Source: Solimonas sp. K1W22B-7 (lineage in GTDB: Bacteria > Pseudomonadota > Gammaproteobacteria > Nevskiales > Nevskiaceae). From it: a stretch of DNA of 64,000 bases. Below the pieces are notes generated by a model, which was not told the origin of the DNA, made no database searches, and was given only the letters and a program-made list of their open reading frames with translations. The position numbers were made by a program, and so were the translations under genes. Below, piece by piece: positions 46,772 to 55,985 of the stretch. The number at the start of each line of letters is the position of its first letter. Position 1 is the stretch's first letter. The stretch lies in NCBI RefSeq assembly GCF_003428335.1, contig NZ_CP031704.1, positions 1,984,001-2,048,000 on the forward strand, read 5' to 3'.

Positions 46772-47593
46772 CTACTGAACGGCACTCTCCCGCGGCGCGG
46801 CCGCTGATCCGGAAAGATCCACGCGATAGCGCTGCGGCTTCTCCGGGTCGATGAACACCGGCAGCTGCCTCATGCGCTTCAATCGCAGCGGATCGTCCGG
46901 CAGCGGATCGCTTTCGTAGAAATACTCGATGCCGGAACGCGGGTCCTTCCACTTCGCGCGCAATACGTAGCGCAGGCCCAGTTCGCGCTGCACCCTCGCA
47001 TCGAAGGGATCGCGCGACTGGCCGTTGTGGACCAGCTTGTACTGGCCGTCGGCACTCTCAAGGGAGAAGCTGCCGACACCGCGCGGCACCGTGTCCAGCG
47101 AGATTTCCGGGCGCAGGTCCACCACGTCGGCCATCACGCGCGAGCCGCCGCTCTCCAGGCGTCCGTCGTTGCCGCCCCTGCGCCCGCCGGACATGAACAG
47201 CAACGGCAGCGCGAAGAAGCCGCCGAACACGCCGAGGATCAGCGGGAACAGCCAGTTGTCGATGAAGATGTCGAGCCGCGCATCCTGTGGCTGGTCGGGG
47301 TCGAACCAGACGCGCAGGCGGTCGCCCTCGCGGTAGTTCTTGTGCAGGTCGGAGCCGGCGCTTTCCACGCGCCGCTTGACGCCGCCGCCGGAGTCGAACT
47401 CCACCACCAGCGCCGGCACGTCGCCGGTCACTCCCACCACGGTGCCCATGGCCTCCTGTACGAGATTGCGGTCCCACAGCGCGCGGCCCAGCAGCCAGGC
47501 GGCGCCGAGCAGGCAGGGCAGGACCACCGCCAACAGCACCAGGCGCATCGCGCGGTTGGACTGCTGCTCGGCGCGGGCAAAGGATTCGTTCAT
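46772..47593 (-). CDS. DUF3592-family membrane protein
   Basis: 273 residues from the MNESFARAEQQ start, chosen for its AGGAG site; 41 upstream in-frame codons are ignored. The first membrane helix (LVLLAVVLPCLLGAAWLLGRALW) precedes a DUF3592-type periplasmic beta domain (VEFDSGGGVKRRVES, YREGDRLRVWFDPDQPQDARLD). A second helix (LFPLILGVFGGFFALPLLFMSGG) is followed by a second soluble domain (LGLRYVLRAKWKDPRSGIEYFYESD). Function unknown. Confidence 0.82.
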   Translation of the reverse strand: MNESFARAEQQSNRAMRLVLLAVVLPCLLGAAWLLGRALWDRNLVQEAMGTVVGVTGDVPALVVEFDSGGGVKRRVESAGSDLHKNYREGDRLRVWFDPDQPQDARLDIFIDNWLFPLILGVFGGFFALPLLFMSGGRRGGNDGRLESGGSRVMADVVDLRPEISLDTVPRGVGSFSLESADGQYKLVHNGQSRDPFDARVQRELGLRYVLRAKWKDPRSGIEYFYESDPLPDDPLRLKRMRQLPVFIDPEKPQRYRVDLSGSAAAPRESAVQ

Positions 47594-47857
47594 GAATTCA
47601 AGCTCCTGCAGTCCGGGTAAACGGCGGTCACACTCTGGGCATGGAAGCCGGGCTTGTCCACCCTCATCCGTTTGTACTATCGCCTTGCAATGTTTTTTTG
47701 CGACACTGCGGGCCACCCCGCCAGAAGAACCAGAATGGAACGGCGGGACGCGCAGGGGTGCGCGGGAGTGGGGGGACAGGGATTCATGCGATGCCCTCGC
47801 GGCCGGCTGCCTGCTTGAGAGAAATCTTCACAGCCCGTGTTGCATGGAGCCTGACCA

Positions 47858-49720
47858 ATGGATCAACGCCTGCCCCTGACCCGCCGCCAGGTCCTCGCCG
47901 CCGCGGGCGCCACCGCCGTCAGCACCAGTGTCGGCGCCGGCCTGCTGCCGCCGCTGAACAGGACCTACGACGTGATCGTCGTCGGTGGCGGCGGTGCCGG
48001 CCTGTCCGCCGCGCTGGGCGCAAAGCGCGCCGATCCCAAGGCTTCGGTGCTGCTCCTTGAAGCCAAGATCACCCCGGGCGGTACCAGCTTCCGCTCCGGC
48101 GGGCGCGTCTGGGTGCCCAACAACGCCGACATGCGCGCCGCCGGCCTGAACGATCCGCGCGACATGGCGCTGCGCTACATGGCGCGCCTGTCCCATCCCG
48201 ACCGCTACAACCCCGCCGCGCCGCTGCTCGGCCTGGAGCCGCGGCATCACGCCCAGCTCGGTGCCTACTACGACAGCGGCGCGGACATGCTCGACTGGTA
48301 TCGCAGCACCGGGATCATGCCCTGGGAAGCCGAGCGCGGTGCGCAGCTGCCGATCGCCAACGATCCGCTCGATCTCAACGGCGTGTTCGCGCCGGACTAT
48401 CACCCGGAGCTGGAGGAGAACGTCCCCAAGCGCGGCCGCAGCATCATCCCGCGCCACTTCGATCCGACGCTACTGACCACCACCGGCAGCAACATCGCCA
48501 TTCCCAACTACGGCGCTTCGATCGCCGGCATCGACCTGATCGCCTGGCTGCAGTACGGCTGCCTGGTGCGCGGCGTGACGATGCTGCCCAGCCACCGCGT
48601 CACCGACATCAAGCTGCGGCATGTCGGTGCGCGGATGCAGGTGGAGGGCGTACGGGTGCGTGCGGAGGCCGAGGGTCTCGGCCTGCTGCCGGAGATGGAG
48701 TACAAGGCGCGCCGCGGCGTGATCTTCGCCTCCGGCGGCTATTCCAAGAACGCCCAGCGCCTTGCCGCCAACTTCCAGGGTGACCGCGCATTCTCCGGCG
48801 GGGGTTGCGCCGTCACCAGCGCCAAGGGCGACCTGGTCGATATGGCCGAGCGCTATGGCTTCCAGCTGGAGAACATGGGGCAGGCCTGGTACATCCAGAA
48901 CCTCTACGAGCAGTACAAGCTCGACCCGGACAGCCTCGCGATCCCGAACTACCTGCTGTTCCAGGCCTACTGGCCCAACGGCGACTCGATGATCATGGTC
49001 AACCGCAAGGGCCGCCGCGTGGTCAACGAGAAGACCAACTACCACGATCGCACGCAGGTGCATTTCCAGCCGGACAACCGCTTCCTGGTCAGCATCTTCG
49101 ACACGCATACGCTGACGCGCTTCGCCGGCGTGGGCGGCCACGTGACACCGCTGGCCAACACCCTGATCGGCCCGGCCGCGACGCCGGAGGCGCTGCGCAA
49201 GGCGATCCTCGCGCGCTTCAACCGCGATCCGCAGACCAAGGCCTTCGGCCTGTCCGCCGACTTCGCCACGCAGCTCGACGCGACGCTGGCGCGTTTCAAC
49301 GGCTTTGCGCAAAGCGGCGTGGACACCGACTTCCGCCGTGGCGAGCAGCCGATCGACATCTGGTGGCACACCTTCTGCCTGACCTTCCAGGGCGTCAACG
49401 CGGGTCCGGTGAAGGACTGCATCTCGGCCAACGTCGACGAGAACGGCCAGCGCTACCCGAACCCGACGATGCGTCCGCTGAAGCCGCCGTACTTCGCCGT
49501 GATCCTCAGCTCCGGCCTGCAGGACACCAACGGCGGCCCGGCGATCGACGAGCACGGCCGCATCCTCGACACCGCCGGGCAGCCGGTGGAGGGACTCTAC
49601 GGTGCCGGCAACTGCATCGCCTCACCGGCGGGCAAGGGCTACTGGGGCGCCGGCGGCACGCTGGGGCCGGCCGTGGTGTTCGGGCACATCGCCGGGCGGC
49701 ACGCCGCCAGCCGGGTCTAG
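47858..49720 (+). CDS. Tat-exported FAD flavoprotein, 3-ketosteroid dehydrogenase/fumarate reductase-like
   Basis: 620 residues. The N-terminus (LTRRQVLAAAGATAV) is a twin-arginine signal. Next is the Rossmann FAD site DVIVVGGGGAGLSAALGAKRADPKASVLLLEA. FAD-binding continues in ITPGGTSFRSGGRVWVPNN, and at the C-terminus GLYGAGNCIASPAGKGYWGAGGTLGPAVVFG. The fold is the FAD_binding_2 family that includes 3-ketosteroid-delta1-dehydrogenase and fumarate/urocanate reductases. The substrate cannot be assigned. A periplasmic location fits the Tat signal. No cytochrome partner is adjacent. Confidence 0.85.
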   Translation: MDQRLPLTRRQVLAAAGATAVSTSVGAGLLPPLNRTYDVIVVGGGGAGLSAALGAKRADPKASVLLLEAKITPGGTSFRSGGRVWVPNNADMRAAGLNDPRDMALRYMARLSHPDRYNPAAPLLGLEPRHHAQLGAYYDSGADMLDWYRSTGIMPWEAERGAQLPIANDPLDLNGVFAPDYHPELEENVPKRGRSIIPRHFDPTLLTTTGSNIAIPNYGASIAGIDLIAWLQYGCLVRGVTMLPSHRVTDIKLRHVGARMQVEGVRVRAEAEGLGLLPEMEYKARRGVIFASGGYSKNAQRLAANFQGDRAFSGGGCAVTSAKGDLVDMAERYGFQLENMGQAWYIQNLYEQYKLDPDSLAIPNYLLFQAYWPNGDSMIMVNRKGRRVVNEKTNYHDRTQVHFQPDNRFLVSIFDTHTLTRFAGVGGHVTPLANTLIGPAATPEALRKAILARFNRDPQTKAFGLSADFATQLDATLARFNGFAQSGVDTDFRRGEQPIDIWWHTFCLTFQGVNAGPVKDCISANVDENGQRYPNPTMRPLKPPYFAVILSSGLQDTNGGPAIDEHGRILDTAGQPVEGLYGAGNCIASPAGKGYWGAGGTLGPAVVFGHIAGRHAASRV

Positions 49721-50250
49721 ACGCCGAACAGCCTGCGCCTCTGTTCCGGGGCCAGTCCGCGCATGCGGCGGATATTGGCTTCGGGGATGCCGTCCACGTC
49801 CGGGTGGCTGGCGATGGCCGCCTCCACGCTGTCCTCGCGCAGCAGGTGCAGCAGCGGCCAGGGCGCACGGTTGGTGAGATTCTCCGCGTCGTCCGGCTCG
49901 GTGCCGGCGAACTGGTACTGCGGGTGGAAGCTGGCGACCTGGTAGATGCCGTCCCACTCGAAGCGTTCCAGCAGGGCATCGGCCTGGTCGAGGAAATCGT
50001 TGTAGTCGAGGAAATCGGCCAGCATCTCCGGCACCGCGATCAGTGTCGTCTCCAGCTGCGCCGGCGGGGTTTCGTCCAGCCGCGTCAGTTCCAGCTGCAG
50101 GTCGGTCAGCAGGTCCAGGTCGGTGGTGGCGGCGCTGACGAACACGCGCACGCCTCCGGCCAGCGCCGGGCGGGCCGCGAAGGGACAGAGGTTGAGGCCG
50201 ATGACGACCTCGTCCAGCCAGCGGCGCACGGCGGCTTCGATCTCGTTCAT
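49717..50250 (-). CDS. DUF1415-family protein
   Basis: 177 residues from MNEIEAAVRRW, a better start than an in-frame one 12 codons upstream. The pattern VRRWLDEVVIGLNLCPFAARP at the N-terminus and DAENLTNRAPWPLLHLLREDSVEAA near the C-terminus is DUF1415. FHPQYQFAGTEPDD is also family-typical. Function unknown, cytosolic. The stop overlaps the flavoprotein gene stop by 4 bases on the opposite strand. Confidence 0.92.
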   Translation of the reverse strand: MNEIEAAVRRWLDEVVIGLNLCPFAARPALAGGVRVFVSAATTDLDLLTDLQLELTRLDETPPAQLETTLIAVPEMLADFLDYNDFLDQADALLERFEWDGIYQVASFHPQYQFAGTEPDDAENLTNRAPWPLLHLLREDSVEAAIASHPDVDGIPEANIRRMRGLAPEQRRRLFGV

Positions 50251-50337
50251 GGGTTGCTGGCCTCGGGCTGGCGGGGTGGGGTGCATTCTAAACGGCCAAG
50301 CCTCGGCTTTCCCGTTCCGGATCGTTCACAATACCGC

Positions 50338-51195
50338 ATGAAACCCCCAAAAGGACTGCAGCCGCTGATCGACGATGGCATCGTCGATGCGGTATTGCGA
50401 CAACTCAAGAGCGGCAAGGAAGCCTCCGTTTTTCTGGTCGCCTGCGGCAGCGCCATCCGCTGCGCCAAGGTCTACAAGGAGGCCGAGCACCGCGGCTTCC
50501 ACAAGCTGGCCGAGTACCAGGAAGGCCGCCGTGCCCGCGGCAGCCGCGATGCGCGCGCCATGGGCAAGGGCAGCCGCCACGGCCGCAAGGAGGCGGAGGA
50601 AGCCTGGAAAAACGCCGAGGTCGATGCCCTGTACCGCCTGACCGCCGCTGGCGTGCGCGTGCCGCTGCCGCACGGCTACTACGAAGGCGTGCTGCTGATG
50701 GAAGTGGTGCGCGGAGCCGACGGCGAGGTGGCGCCGCGCCTCAACGACGTTTCACCCGAGCCGGAAGAGGCGCGCGTATGGCACACCTTCCTGATCCGCC
50801 AGATCGTGCGCATGCTCTGCGCCGGCCTGATCCACGGCGACCTTTCCGAGTTCAACGTGCTGCTGGCCGAAGACGGCCCGGTGATCATCGACCTGCCGCA
50901 GGCGGTGGATGCCTCGGGCAACAACAACGCCTTCCGCATGCTGCGCCGCGACGTCGACAACATGACCGCCTACTGCGGCCGTTTCGCGCCGGAACTGCTC
51001 GACACCGAGTACGCCTTCGAGATCTGGAAGCTCTACCAGGACGCCGAGCTCAAGCCCGACAGCCCGCTCACCGGGCGCTACGTGCATGACGAAAGCGCGG
51101 CCGACGTGGATGGAGTGCTGGACCAGATCGCCGAGGCGCGTGCCGAGGCCGAGGCCCGGCAGCGCGGCCGCGAGGCGGCGGAAGCCGAAGACTAG
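50338..51195 (+). CDS. RIO-type serine protein kinase
   Basis: 285 residues, RIO kinase fold without an activation segment. The ATP-binding lysine is in SGKEASVFLVACGSAIRCAKVYKEAEHRGF. The catalytic loop is LIHGDLSEFNVLLAEDGPVIIDLPQAVD with the HxDxxxxN and metal Asp. The C-terminal 30 residues are Ala/Glu/Arg-rich coil. Bacterial RIO kinases of this sort (PA4780 type) are common but poorly studied. The start at 50338 is the first ATG in a suitable place; no Shine-Dalgarno is obvious. A much longer in-frame extension covers the flavoprotein gene and is a shadow. Confidence 0.9.
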   Translation: MKPPKGLQPLIDDGIVDAVLRQLKSGKEASVFLVACGSAIRCAKVYKEAEHRGFHKLAEYQEGRRARGSRDARAMGKGSRHGRKEAEEAWKNAEVDALYRLTAAGVRVPLPHGYYEGVLLMEVVRGADGEVAPRLNDVSPEPEEARVWHTFLIRQIVRMLCAGLIHGDLSEFNVLLAEDGPVIIDLPQAVDASGNNNAFRMLRRDVDNMTAYCGRFAPELLDTEYAFEIWKLYQDAELKPDSPLTGRYVHDESAADVDGVLDQIAEARAEAEARQRGREAAEAED

Positions 51196-51258
51196 ATGTG
51201 AACGGGCAGCCGACGCGATCCGCGCCGGACCCCTGCGGTACCACCGGGAGAGGGCGGC

Positions 51259-51357
51259 ATGAGCAAGGGCATGGATTCCAAGAAGAACGTCAAGAAGAAG
51301 CCGTTGAAGACCATGGCGGAGAAGAAGGCCGCCAAGAAGGAAAAGAAGGGCCGCTAG
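51259..51357 (+). CDS. Small lysine-rich protein (32 residues)
   Basis: An ATG at 51259 with the good ribosome site GGGAGAGGG opens a 32-codon frame starting MSKGMDSKKNVKKKPLKT and ending KKEKKGR. About 14 of 32 residues are lysine. I recall similar tiny Lys-rich proteins in gammaproteobacteria annotated as hypothetical. It follows the RIO kinase gene by 63 bases on the same strand. Nucleic-acid or ribosome binding is possible but not shown. Confidence 0.65.
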   Translation: MSKGMDSKKNVKKKPLKTMAEKKAAKKEKKGR

Positions 51358-51390
51358 GCCGTTCGCGGTTCCCCGCGGCAGCGGCTTCTT

Positions 51391-51729
51391 TCAGCGCTGC
51401 TGCGGGTCGGCCGCCGGCTCCGCCGGGGGCGGGGGCGGTAGCCCCTTGGGGTTGGCCATGGCGTCGTCGAGCTGGCGCCCCACCGGATTGGCCGAGCCTT
51501 TCTCTTTCTGGTCCAGGCAGCGCAGGTAGCGCTCATGGTCGCGCTTGTAGCGCGCCAGTTCCGCCTCGTAGCGCTCCATTCCCCACTTGTCGTGCTGGCT
51601 GAAGGGCTCGGCCGGCTTCTCGCCGTCGATGCAGGCGAGCTGCGCCTTCTCGGACTTCGGCCCTGCGGCGGCCAGCAGCGGCAGCGCCAGGATCAGCAGG
51701 GCGGCGGGGGTACGCAGGGACTGGAACAT
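51391..51729 (-). CDS. Small secreted protein with two cysteines
   Basis: The 112-residue protein begins with a signal peptide (MFQSLRTPAALLILALPLLAAAG). The mature part has two cysteines (LACIDGEKP, YLRCLDQKE) that could form a disulfide, a helical charged middle and a Pro-rich C-terminus. I do not recognise the family. A GGAGAAA site supports this start rather than the much longer open frame that extends through the M50 gene. It lies 113 bases downstream of the M50 protease gene on the same strand. Confidence 0.65.
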   Translation of the reverse strand: MFQSLRTPAALLILALPLLAAAGPKSEKAQLACIDGEKPAEPFSQHDKWGMERYEAELARYKRDHERYLRCLDQKEKGSANPVGRQLDDAMANPKGLPPPPPAEPAADPQQR

Positions 51730-51842
51730 GGTTTCTCCGGCCACGCGGGGCTCGTGGGAGGCGCAGCCTAACCTGCGCCAAAGGCACGGGGAAGGGATTT
51801 TGGGATTCGGCACACCCTTGGACCGCAGCCGCCGGACGGGGT

Positions 51843-54473
51843 TCAGGCTCCGGTCGCGGGAGCCTGCCCGGGACTGATGGTTTCTTGCTTGACTACCGGG
51901 GGGCAGACGGCTTTTGCGGTCTCCTGCAAGCGACGCTCCCGCAGCTGCTCCCAGGGAGCGGCCTGCTCCTGTTGCTCCCGGGCAAACTCGTCTTCTTCGT
52001 AAGGGCCGCACTGCCACTTGTTTGCGGCCGTGATCAGCGCGCTGGCCTCGGCGGGCCGCGAGCCCTTGCGCAAGGCATGGGCCATGTCCAGGGGATGCCA
52101 CAGCCGCTGCTGCGCCCCGGCGGCCAGGCCCAGGCGCTGCATGAGCGACGGCCGCCGGGGCTTGGCATAGGAGGCGACGCGCATCTGCGCGATGCCCTGG
52201 TCGACGCGTCCGGCTTCCAGCAGCGCCCAGGCATAGGTGCGCGACAGGTCATGATTCGATGTCCGCAGTTCGCGCCCCACCGGCGAGGCCTCGATCACCG
52301 TCACCGCGTCGGCGGCGCGGCCATGGCTCATGAAGTACCAGGCCTGTGCTCCCAGTACGCGGCGCAGTTCGCAGCGACAGTCGTCGGAGCGTTCGGCGAG
52401 GTGGCGAATCTGTGCCAGCAGCGTCTCCGCGGCCTGCATGTCGCCGCCACGGTCGATCTGTTCGGCATGGCGCAGGCGTGCCTCGATGGTGCCCGCAGGC
52501 TGCTTCGGCAGCAGTTCCTCGCCACGGGCGATGGCGGCGGCCAGCGCCGCGGCACGCTGCGACGGTACTGCCTCGCGGTGCTGATCGTGGACGGCGTTCA
52601 GCCACTGGCGTTCGATGTCTTCCAGGTCCTGCCAGCTGCCCTCGCGTCCTTCGGCGACCAGGCGCTGCAGTTCGCCGGAGCGCTCCGCGCCCTCCATCTC
52701 CCAGGTCAGCGCCAGGCGCAGGTCCACCCGGCGCGGGTCATCGGCCGCCAGCTTGTCGTTGGCCTGGCGCAGGGCTGCAAGGCGGGCCTCGTTACCGTTT
52801 TCGTCTTCGCTGTCGGTATAGGCTTCGTAGGCCTCGTCGAAGACCCGCTGCTGGGCGCTACGGGTGTCTTCCTCTGCCTTGACGGTAAAAGCCGGCAGTC
52901 GCTGCAGGGCGATGTAGCCGACGCCGCCCCAGAGCGGCAGCAGCAGCGCCAGCACCAGCAGGCTTTCCCACAGCCGCGGCGGGGCGATCTTGCGGCGCTC
53001 GACCACCGCCCGCACGAGCGGGTAGTGACGCAGGAAACCGAGCGCTCCGAACAGTTTCCGGGCCTGCCCGAAGAGCTGCCGCAGCTGCGATTCGAGGGGT
53101 GCGCCGTCCTGCCAGTGGCGGTCCAGCCGCGCGATGCGCTGTTGCTGCACCAGGGTGAAAGCCAGTACCACCGCGAAGGCGCCGAGGGCGACGCTGCGCG
53201 TCCACAGGCTGACCGCCAGCAGGCCGCAGAGACTGAGCGCCGCGAACAGCAGGCGCGAGCGCGGCCAGCGGCTGAACAGCGACAGCTCGATCAGCTGTCC
53301 GCCGTCCAGCGGTGTCAGCGGCAGCAGGTTGAAGAGGTTGATGAACACCGCCATGGAGGCGACCATCTTCCAGTCGAAGCCGCCCGGCGGCTGCGGCGAG
53401 GCGAGCATCCACCAGAACAGGCCCAGGCCCAGCAGCAGGCCCGGCACGGGGCCGGCCAGCAGCACGACGGCCTGCTTCCAGGCCGGCAGTTCGCGCGGCC
53501 GGCCGCTCACCATCGCCCCCAGGAAGGGGATGAAGAACATGCTCATGTCGCGATAGCCGAACGCGCGCATCGCCAGCGCGTGCCCGCCCTCATGCAGCAG
53601 CAGGATCGCCATCAGGGCCAGCGCCGCCTGCCAGCTGAAGGCCCAGCCCCAGGCCAGCATGCTCAGCGAGGCGCTCAGCACCAGGACCATCCCCTTGAGG
53701 CTGTGACGCGAGGGGCGGTTGGCCAGCACGGCCTCGGTCAGCAGGTAGCTTTGCGTGGAATAGGACGCATGGTCCGGGCCGTCGGTGGCGGCGCAGAGAT
53801 AGGGCACCGCCAGCTTCTTGCGCACACGCATCCAGCGCGCGGCGAGCTGCGCTGCGGTCCCGAGCCGTGGATGCCAGGTGCCCTGCGATTCCTTGACGCA
53901 GCCCTGCCGCTGCAGCAGCGGCAGGAACTCCGCGTAGCTGTCGGCCAGGCCCTGCACCACCTGCTCGTCGGTCACGGCTTTCATCGCCCGTCCGGCGATG
54001 CGCGCCCGGTGCGCCTGCCAGTGATCCTGCAGGCTGGCGGCCCAGGCATCCTGCAACTCCTGTCCGGGTGGCTGCGCCATGGCCAGCCAGGCCATGCGGT
54101 TGACGGTCAGCAGGCTGCGCCCCTCCGCGGGATGGCTCACGAAGCTCACCGGGTAGCCGGCCATGCCGGCCGGCATCAGCAGCAGGCTGGCGAAAGCAGG
54201 TTCCGTCTCATGGCGAAACAGCAGTGCGAAATGGCGATAGGGGCCGTTTTCGACCCAGGCGCTGCGGATCGGCAGGAAGCCCAGCGCCTGCACTTCCTGC
54301 ACCGAGGCCTGCTGGTCGGCCGGCAATTCCGGGGGCGCATCGCCGGCGACCAGGCGTTGCGGCCACAGCGTCAGTCGCAGCATCTGCACCAGCACTACCA
54401 GCATGAGCAGCAACTGGATGCCCAGCCAGACGCCGAGGGCGGCGGCTGGAATCCACAGCAGGTTCAGCATCAT
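51843..54473 (-). CDS. Large M50-type membrane metalloprotease with helical C-terminus
   Basis: 876 residues from the MMLNLLWIP start. An N-terminal membrane helix is followed by a soluble part. Around residue 295-310 is the zinc motif ILLLHEGGHALAMRAFGY (HEGGH). The second site-2-protease motif NLLPLTPLDGGQLIEL (NxxPxxxxDGG) lies near 365-385. After a further helix near residue 520 comes about 340 residues of helical, TPR-like sequence, probably periplasmic. No Shine-Dalgarno is obvious before the start. Target and regulation are unknown; the big extensions suggest substrate gating. The gene at 51391-51729 follows it. Confidence 0.85.
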   Translation of the reverse strand: MMLNLLWIPAAALGVWLGIQLLLMLVVLVQMLRLTLWPQRLVAGDAPPELPADQQASVQEVQALGFLPIRSAWVENGPYRHFALLFRHETEPAFASLLLMPAGMAGYPVSFVSHPAEGRSLLTVNRMAWLAMAQPPGQELQDAWAASLQDHWQAHRARIAGRAMKAVTDEQVVQGLADSYAEFLPLLQRQGCVKESQGTWHPRLGTAAQLAARWMRVRKKLAVPYLCAATDGPDHASYSTQSYLLTEAVLANRPSRHSLKGMVLVLSASLSMLAWGWAFSWQAALALMAILLLHEGGHALAMRAFGYRDMSMFFIPFLGAMVSGRPRELPAWKQAVVLLAGPVPGLLLGLGLFWWMLASPQPPGGFDWKMVASMAVFINLFNLLPLTPLDGGQLIELSLFSRWPRSRLLFAALSLCGLLAVSLWTRSVALGAFAVVLAFTLVQQQRIARLDRHWQDGAPLESQLRQLFGQARKLFGALGFLRHYPLVRAVVERRKIAPPRLWESLLVLALLLPLWGGVGYIALQRLPAFTVKAEEDTRSAQQRVFDEAYEAYTDSEDENGNEARLAALRQANDKLAADDPRRVDLRLALTWEMEGAERSGELQRLVAEGREGSWQDLEDIERQWLNAVHDQHREAVPSQRAAALAAAIARGEELLPKQPAGTIEARLRHAEQIDRGGDMQAAETLLAQIRHLAERSDDCRCELRRVLGAQAWYFMSHGRAADAVTVIEASPVGRELRTSNHDLSRTYAWALLEAGRVDQGIAQMRVASYAKPRRPSLMQRLGLAAGAQQRLWHPLDMAHALRKGSRPAEASALITAANKWQCGPYEEDEFAREQQEQAAPWEQLRERRLQETAKAVCPPVVKQETISPGQAPATGA

Positions 54474-54666
54474 GTTCAAGGTGTGGTGATTGAGCCCCGC
54501 CGAGTCTGCATGAGGGCGGCCGGATCGTCGACGTGATGGCCGAGTCAGGTGTCGGCCGCGGCGCCGCGCTTGTCGGCTGGCCCTGCGCACGTGAACAGCC
54601 ATACGGCCAGGTTCGACACCCCTCGCCCGGATCGGTGAAGATCGGCGCATACGAGGAGAGCAAACC

Positions 54667-55974
54667 ATGATCGCGAATGCGACGCCTGCCGGCCTGCGCC
54701 GGCTGCTGTCATCCCTGTTGCTGGTGGCCACGGCCTGCGCGGCGCCCGCGCATGCGGCCACGCCGCTGGGTGCGCCGTTCACGGTCACGCAGGACATCGG
54801 CAGCGATCCGACTCATGCCTTGGCACGCAGCGCCTCCGGCAGCTTCGTCGTGGCCTGGGTCGAATCCCGCATCGTCCAGGGCGTCATTCGTGGCGAGGTG
54901 CTGCTGCGGCGCTACTCGGCAAATGGCAGCGCCCTGGGGGCGGCCTTTCCGGCCGATCCGGGCGGTGCGCTCGATCTCTACGGGCCCGCGCTGGCTGCCG
55001 ACCCTTCCGGCGGCTTTGTCGCCGTATGGGGCCAGATCGCGCCGGACGAGCCGCCCAACCGCGCGGTGGACTACTACGCCCAGCGTTTTTCCGCCAGCGG
55101 TGCCCGCGTCGGCAGCGTCCAGCACGTCGCCCACGTGGTGGATTACAACCTGCCGCCTCCGGCGGTGGCCATGAACGTGGACGGCAGCTATGTCGTGGCC
55201 TGGCAGGCTTTTGCCTACCATCCTCTGATCCCGGGCGTCAGCTGGGTCAACCTGGTCACCACCAACGTCTATGCGCGCCAGTACGGCAGCGATGGCCTGC
55301 CCCGTGCCGCGGCGATCAAGGTGGACGCGGAACTCCCGGTCAATGCGAACCTCGCCGGGTACCCGCACAACGTCGATGTGGGCGTCGATGCCTCGGGCGC
55401 GTTCGCTGTGGCCTACGAGGTGGTACTGGGCGCGTCCAGCTCGATCCAGCTGCGGCGCTACAACGCCGACGGCTCGGCGCGCGGGCTGCGCGTGCGGGTC
55501 TCGCAGCTTGCATCCTTCTTCGGCATCCAGCCCAGCCTGCTGATGAACGCCGACGGCAGTTCCGTGGTCGCCTGGTCTCGCTGCCAGCATCCCGGCAATC
55601 CGGATTGCGAAAACTTCTTCCAGCGCTTTGGCGCCAATGGCGCCAAGCAGGGGGCGATTGCTGCGATCGCCAATCCAGCGTCCGGCATCCGGCCGACGAC
55701 GCCGAAGCTCGCGGGCGGTCCCAACGGCAGTTTCCTGGCCGTGTGGCAGGTGGTGCAGGGAGGAGGTGGCAAGGGCCTGGGCCAGGCCTACCACGCGGAC
55801 GGCTCGGTGGATGGAGCTGTTTTCATGCTGCAGACCGATGCGATGCAACACGAGGTCAGGATGAACGTCGCCAGCGACGCCAGCGGTGGCTTCGTCGCGA
55901 CCTGGCTCGATCTGGCCGCCGGATCGGGCGAATTCATCTACGGCCTCAAGGGCCGCCGCTTCCTGCGGCAATAG
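54667..55974 (+). CDS. Secreted repeat protein, probable beta-propeller
   Basis: 435 residues. After a signal peptide (LLSSLLLVATACAAPAHAA) the sequence is built of about seven repeats of roughly 55 residues. Each carries a form of DGSFVVAW (GSFVVAWVES, GGFVAVWGQ, GSYVVAWQAF, GAFAVAYEV, GSSVVAWSRC, GSFLAVWQVV, GGFVATWLD) followed by a Tyr-containing strand and SANGSA-like turns. Such repeats are typical of secreted beta-propellers of unknown function. It starts 193 bases from the divergent M50 gene and 11 bases before the dipeptidase gene. Confidence 0.8.
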   Translation: MIANATPAGLRRLLSSLLLVATACAAPAHAATPLGAPFTVTQDIGSDPTHALARSASGSFVVAWVESRIVQGVIRGEVLLRRYSANGSALGAAFPADPGGALDLYGPALAADPSGGFVAVWGQIAPDEPPNRAVDYYAQRFSASGARVGSVQHVAHVVDYNLPPPAVAMNVDGSYVVAWQAFAYHPLIPGVSWVNLVTTNVYARQYGSDGLPRAAAIKVDAELPVNANLAGYPHNVDVGVDASGAFAVAYEVVLGASSSIQLRRYNADGSARGLRVRVSQLASFFGIQPSLLMNADGSSVVAWSRCQHPGNPDCENFFQRFGANGAKQGAIAAIANPASGIRPTTPKLAGGPNGSFLAVWQVVQGGGGKGLGQAYHADGSVDGAVFMLQTDAMQHEVRMNVASDASGGFVATWLDLAAGSGEFIYGLKGRRFLRQ

Positions 55975-55985
55975 GCTCTTTCCAC

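Noticed and set aside
51730-52101. N-terminal extension of the small secreted protein to 236 residues
   Set aside because: The extension overlaps the M50 gene in another frame and hides a good internal signal peptide with its own ribosome site.
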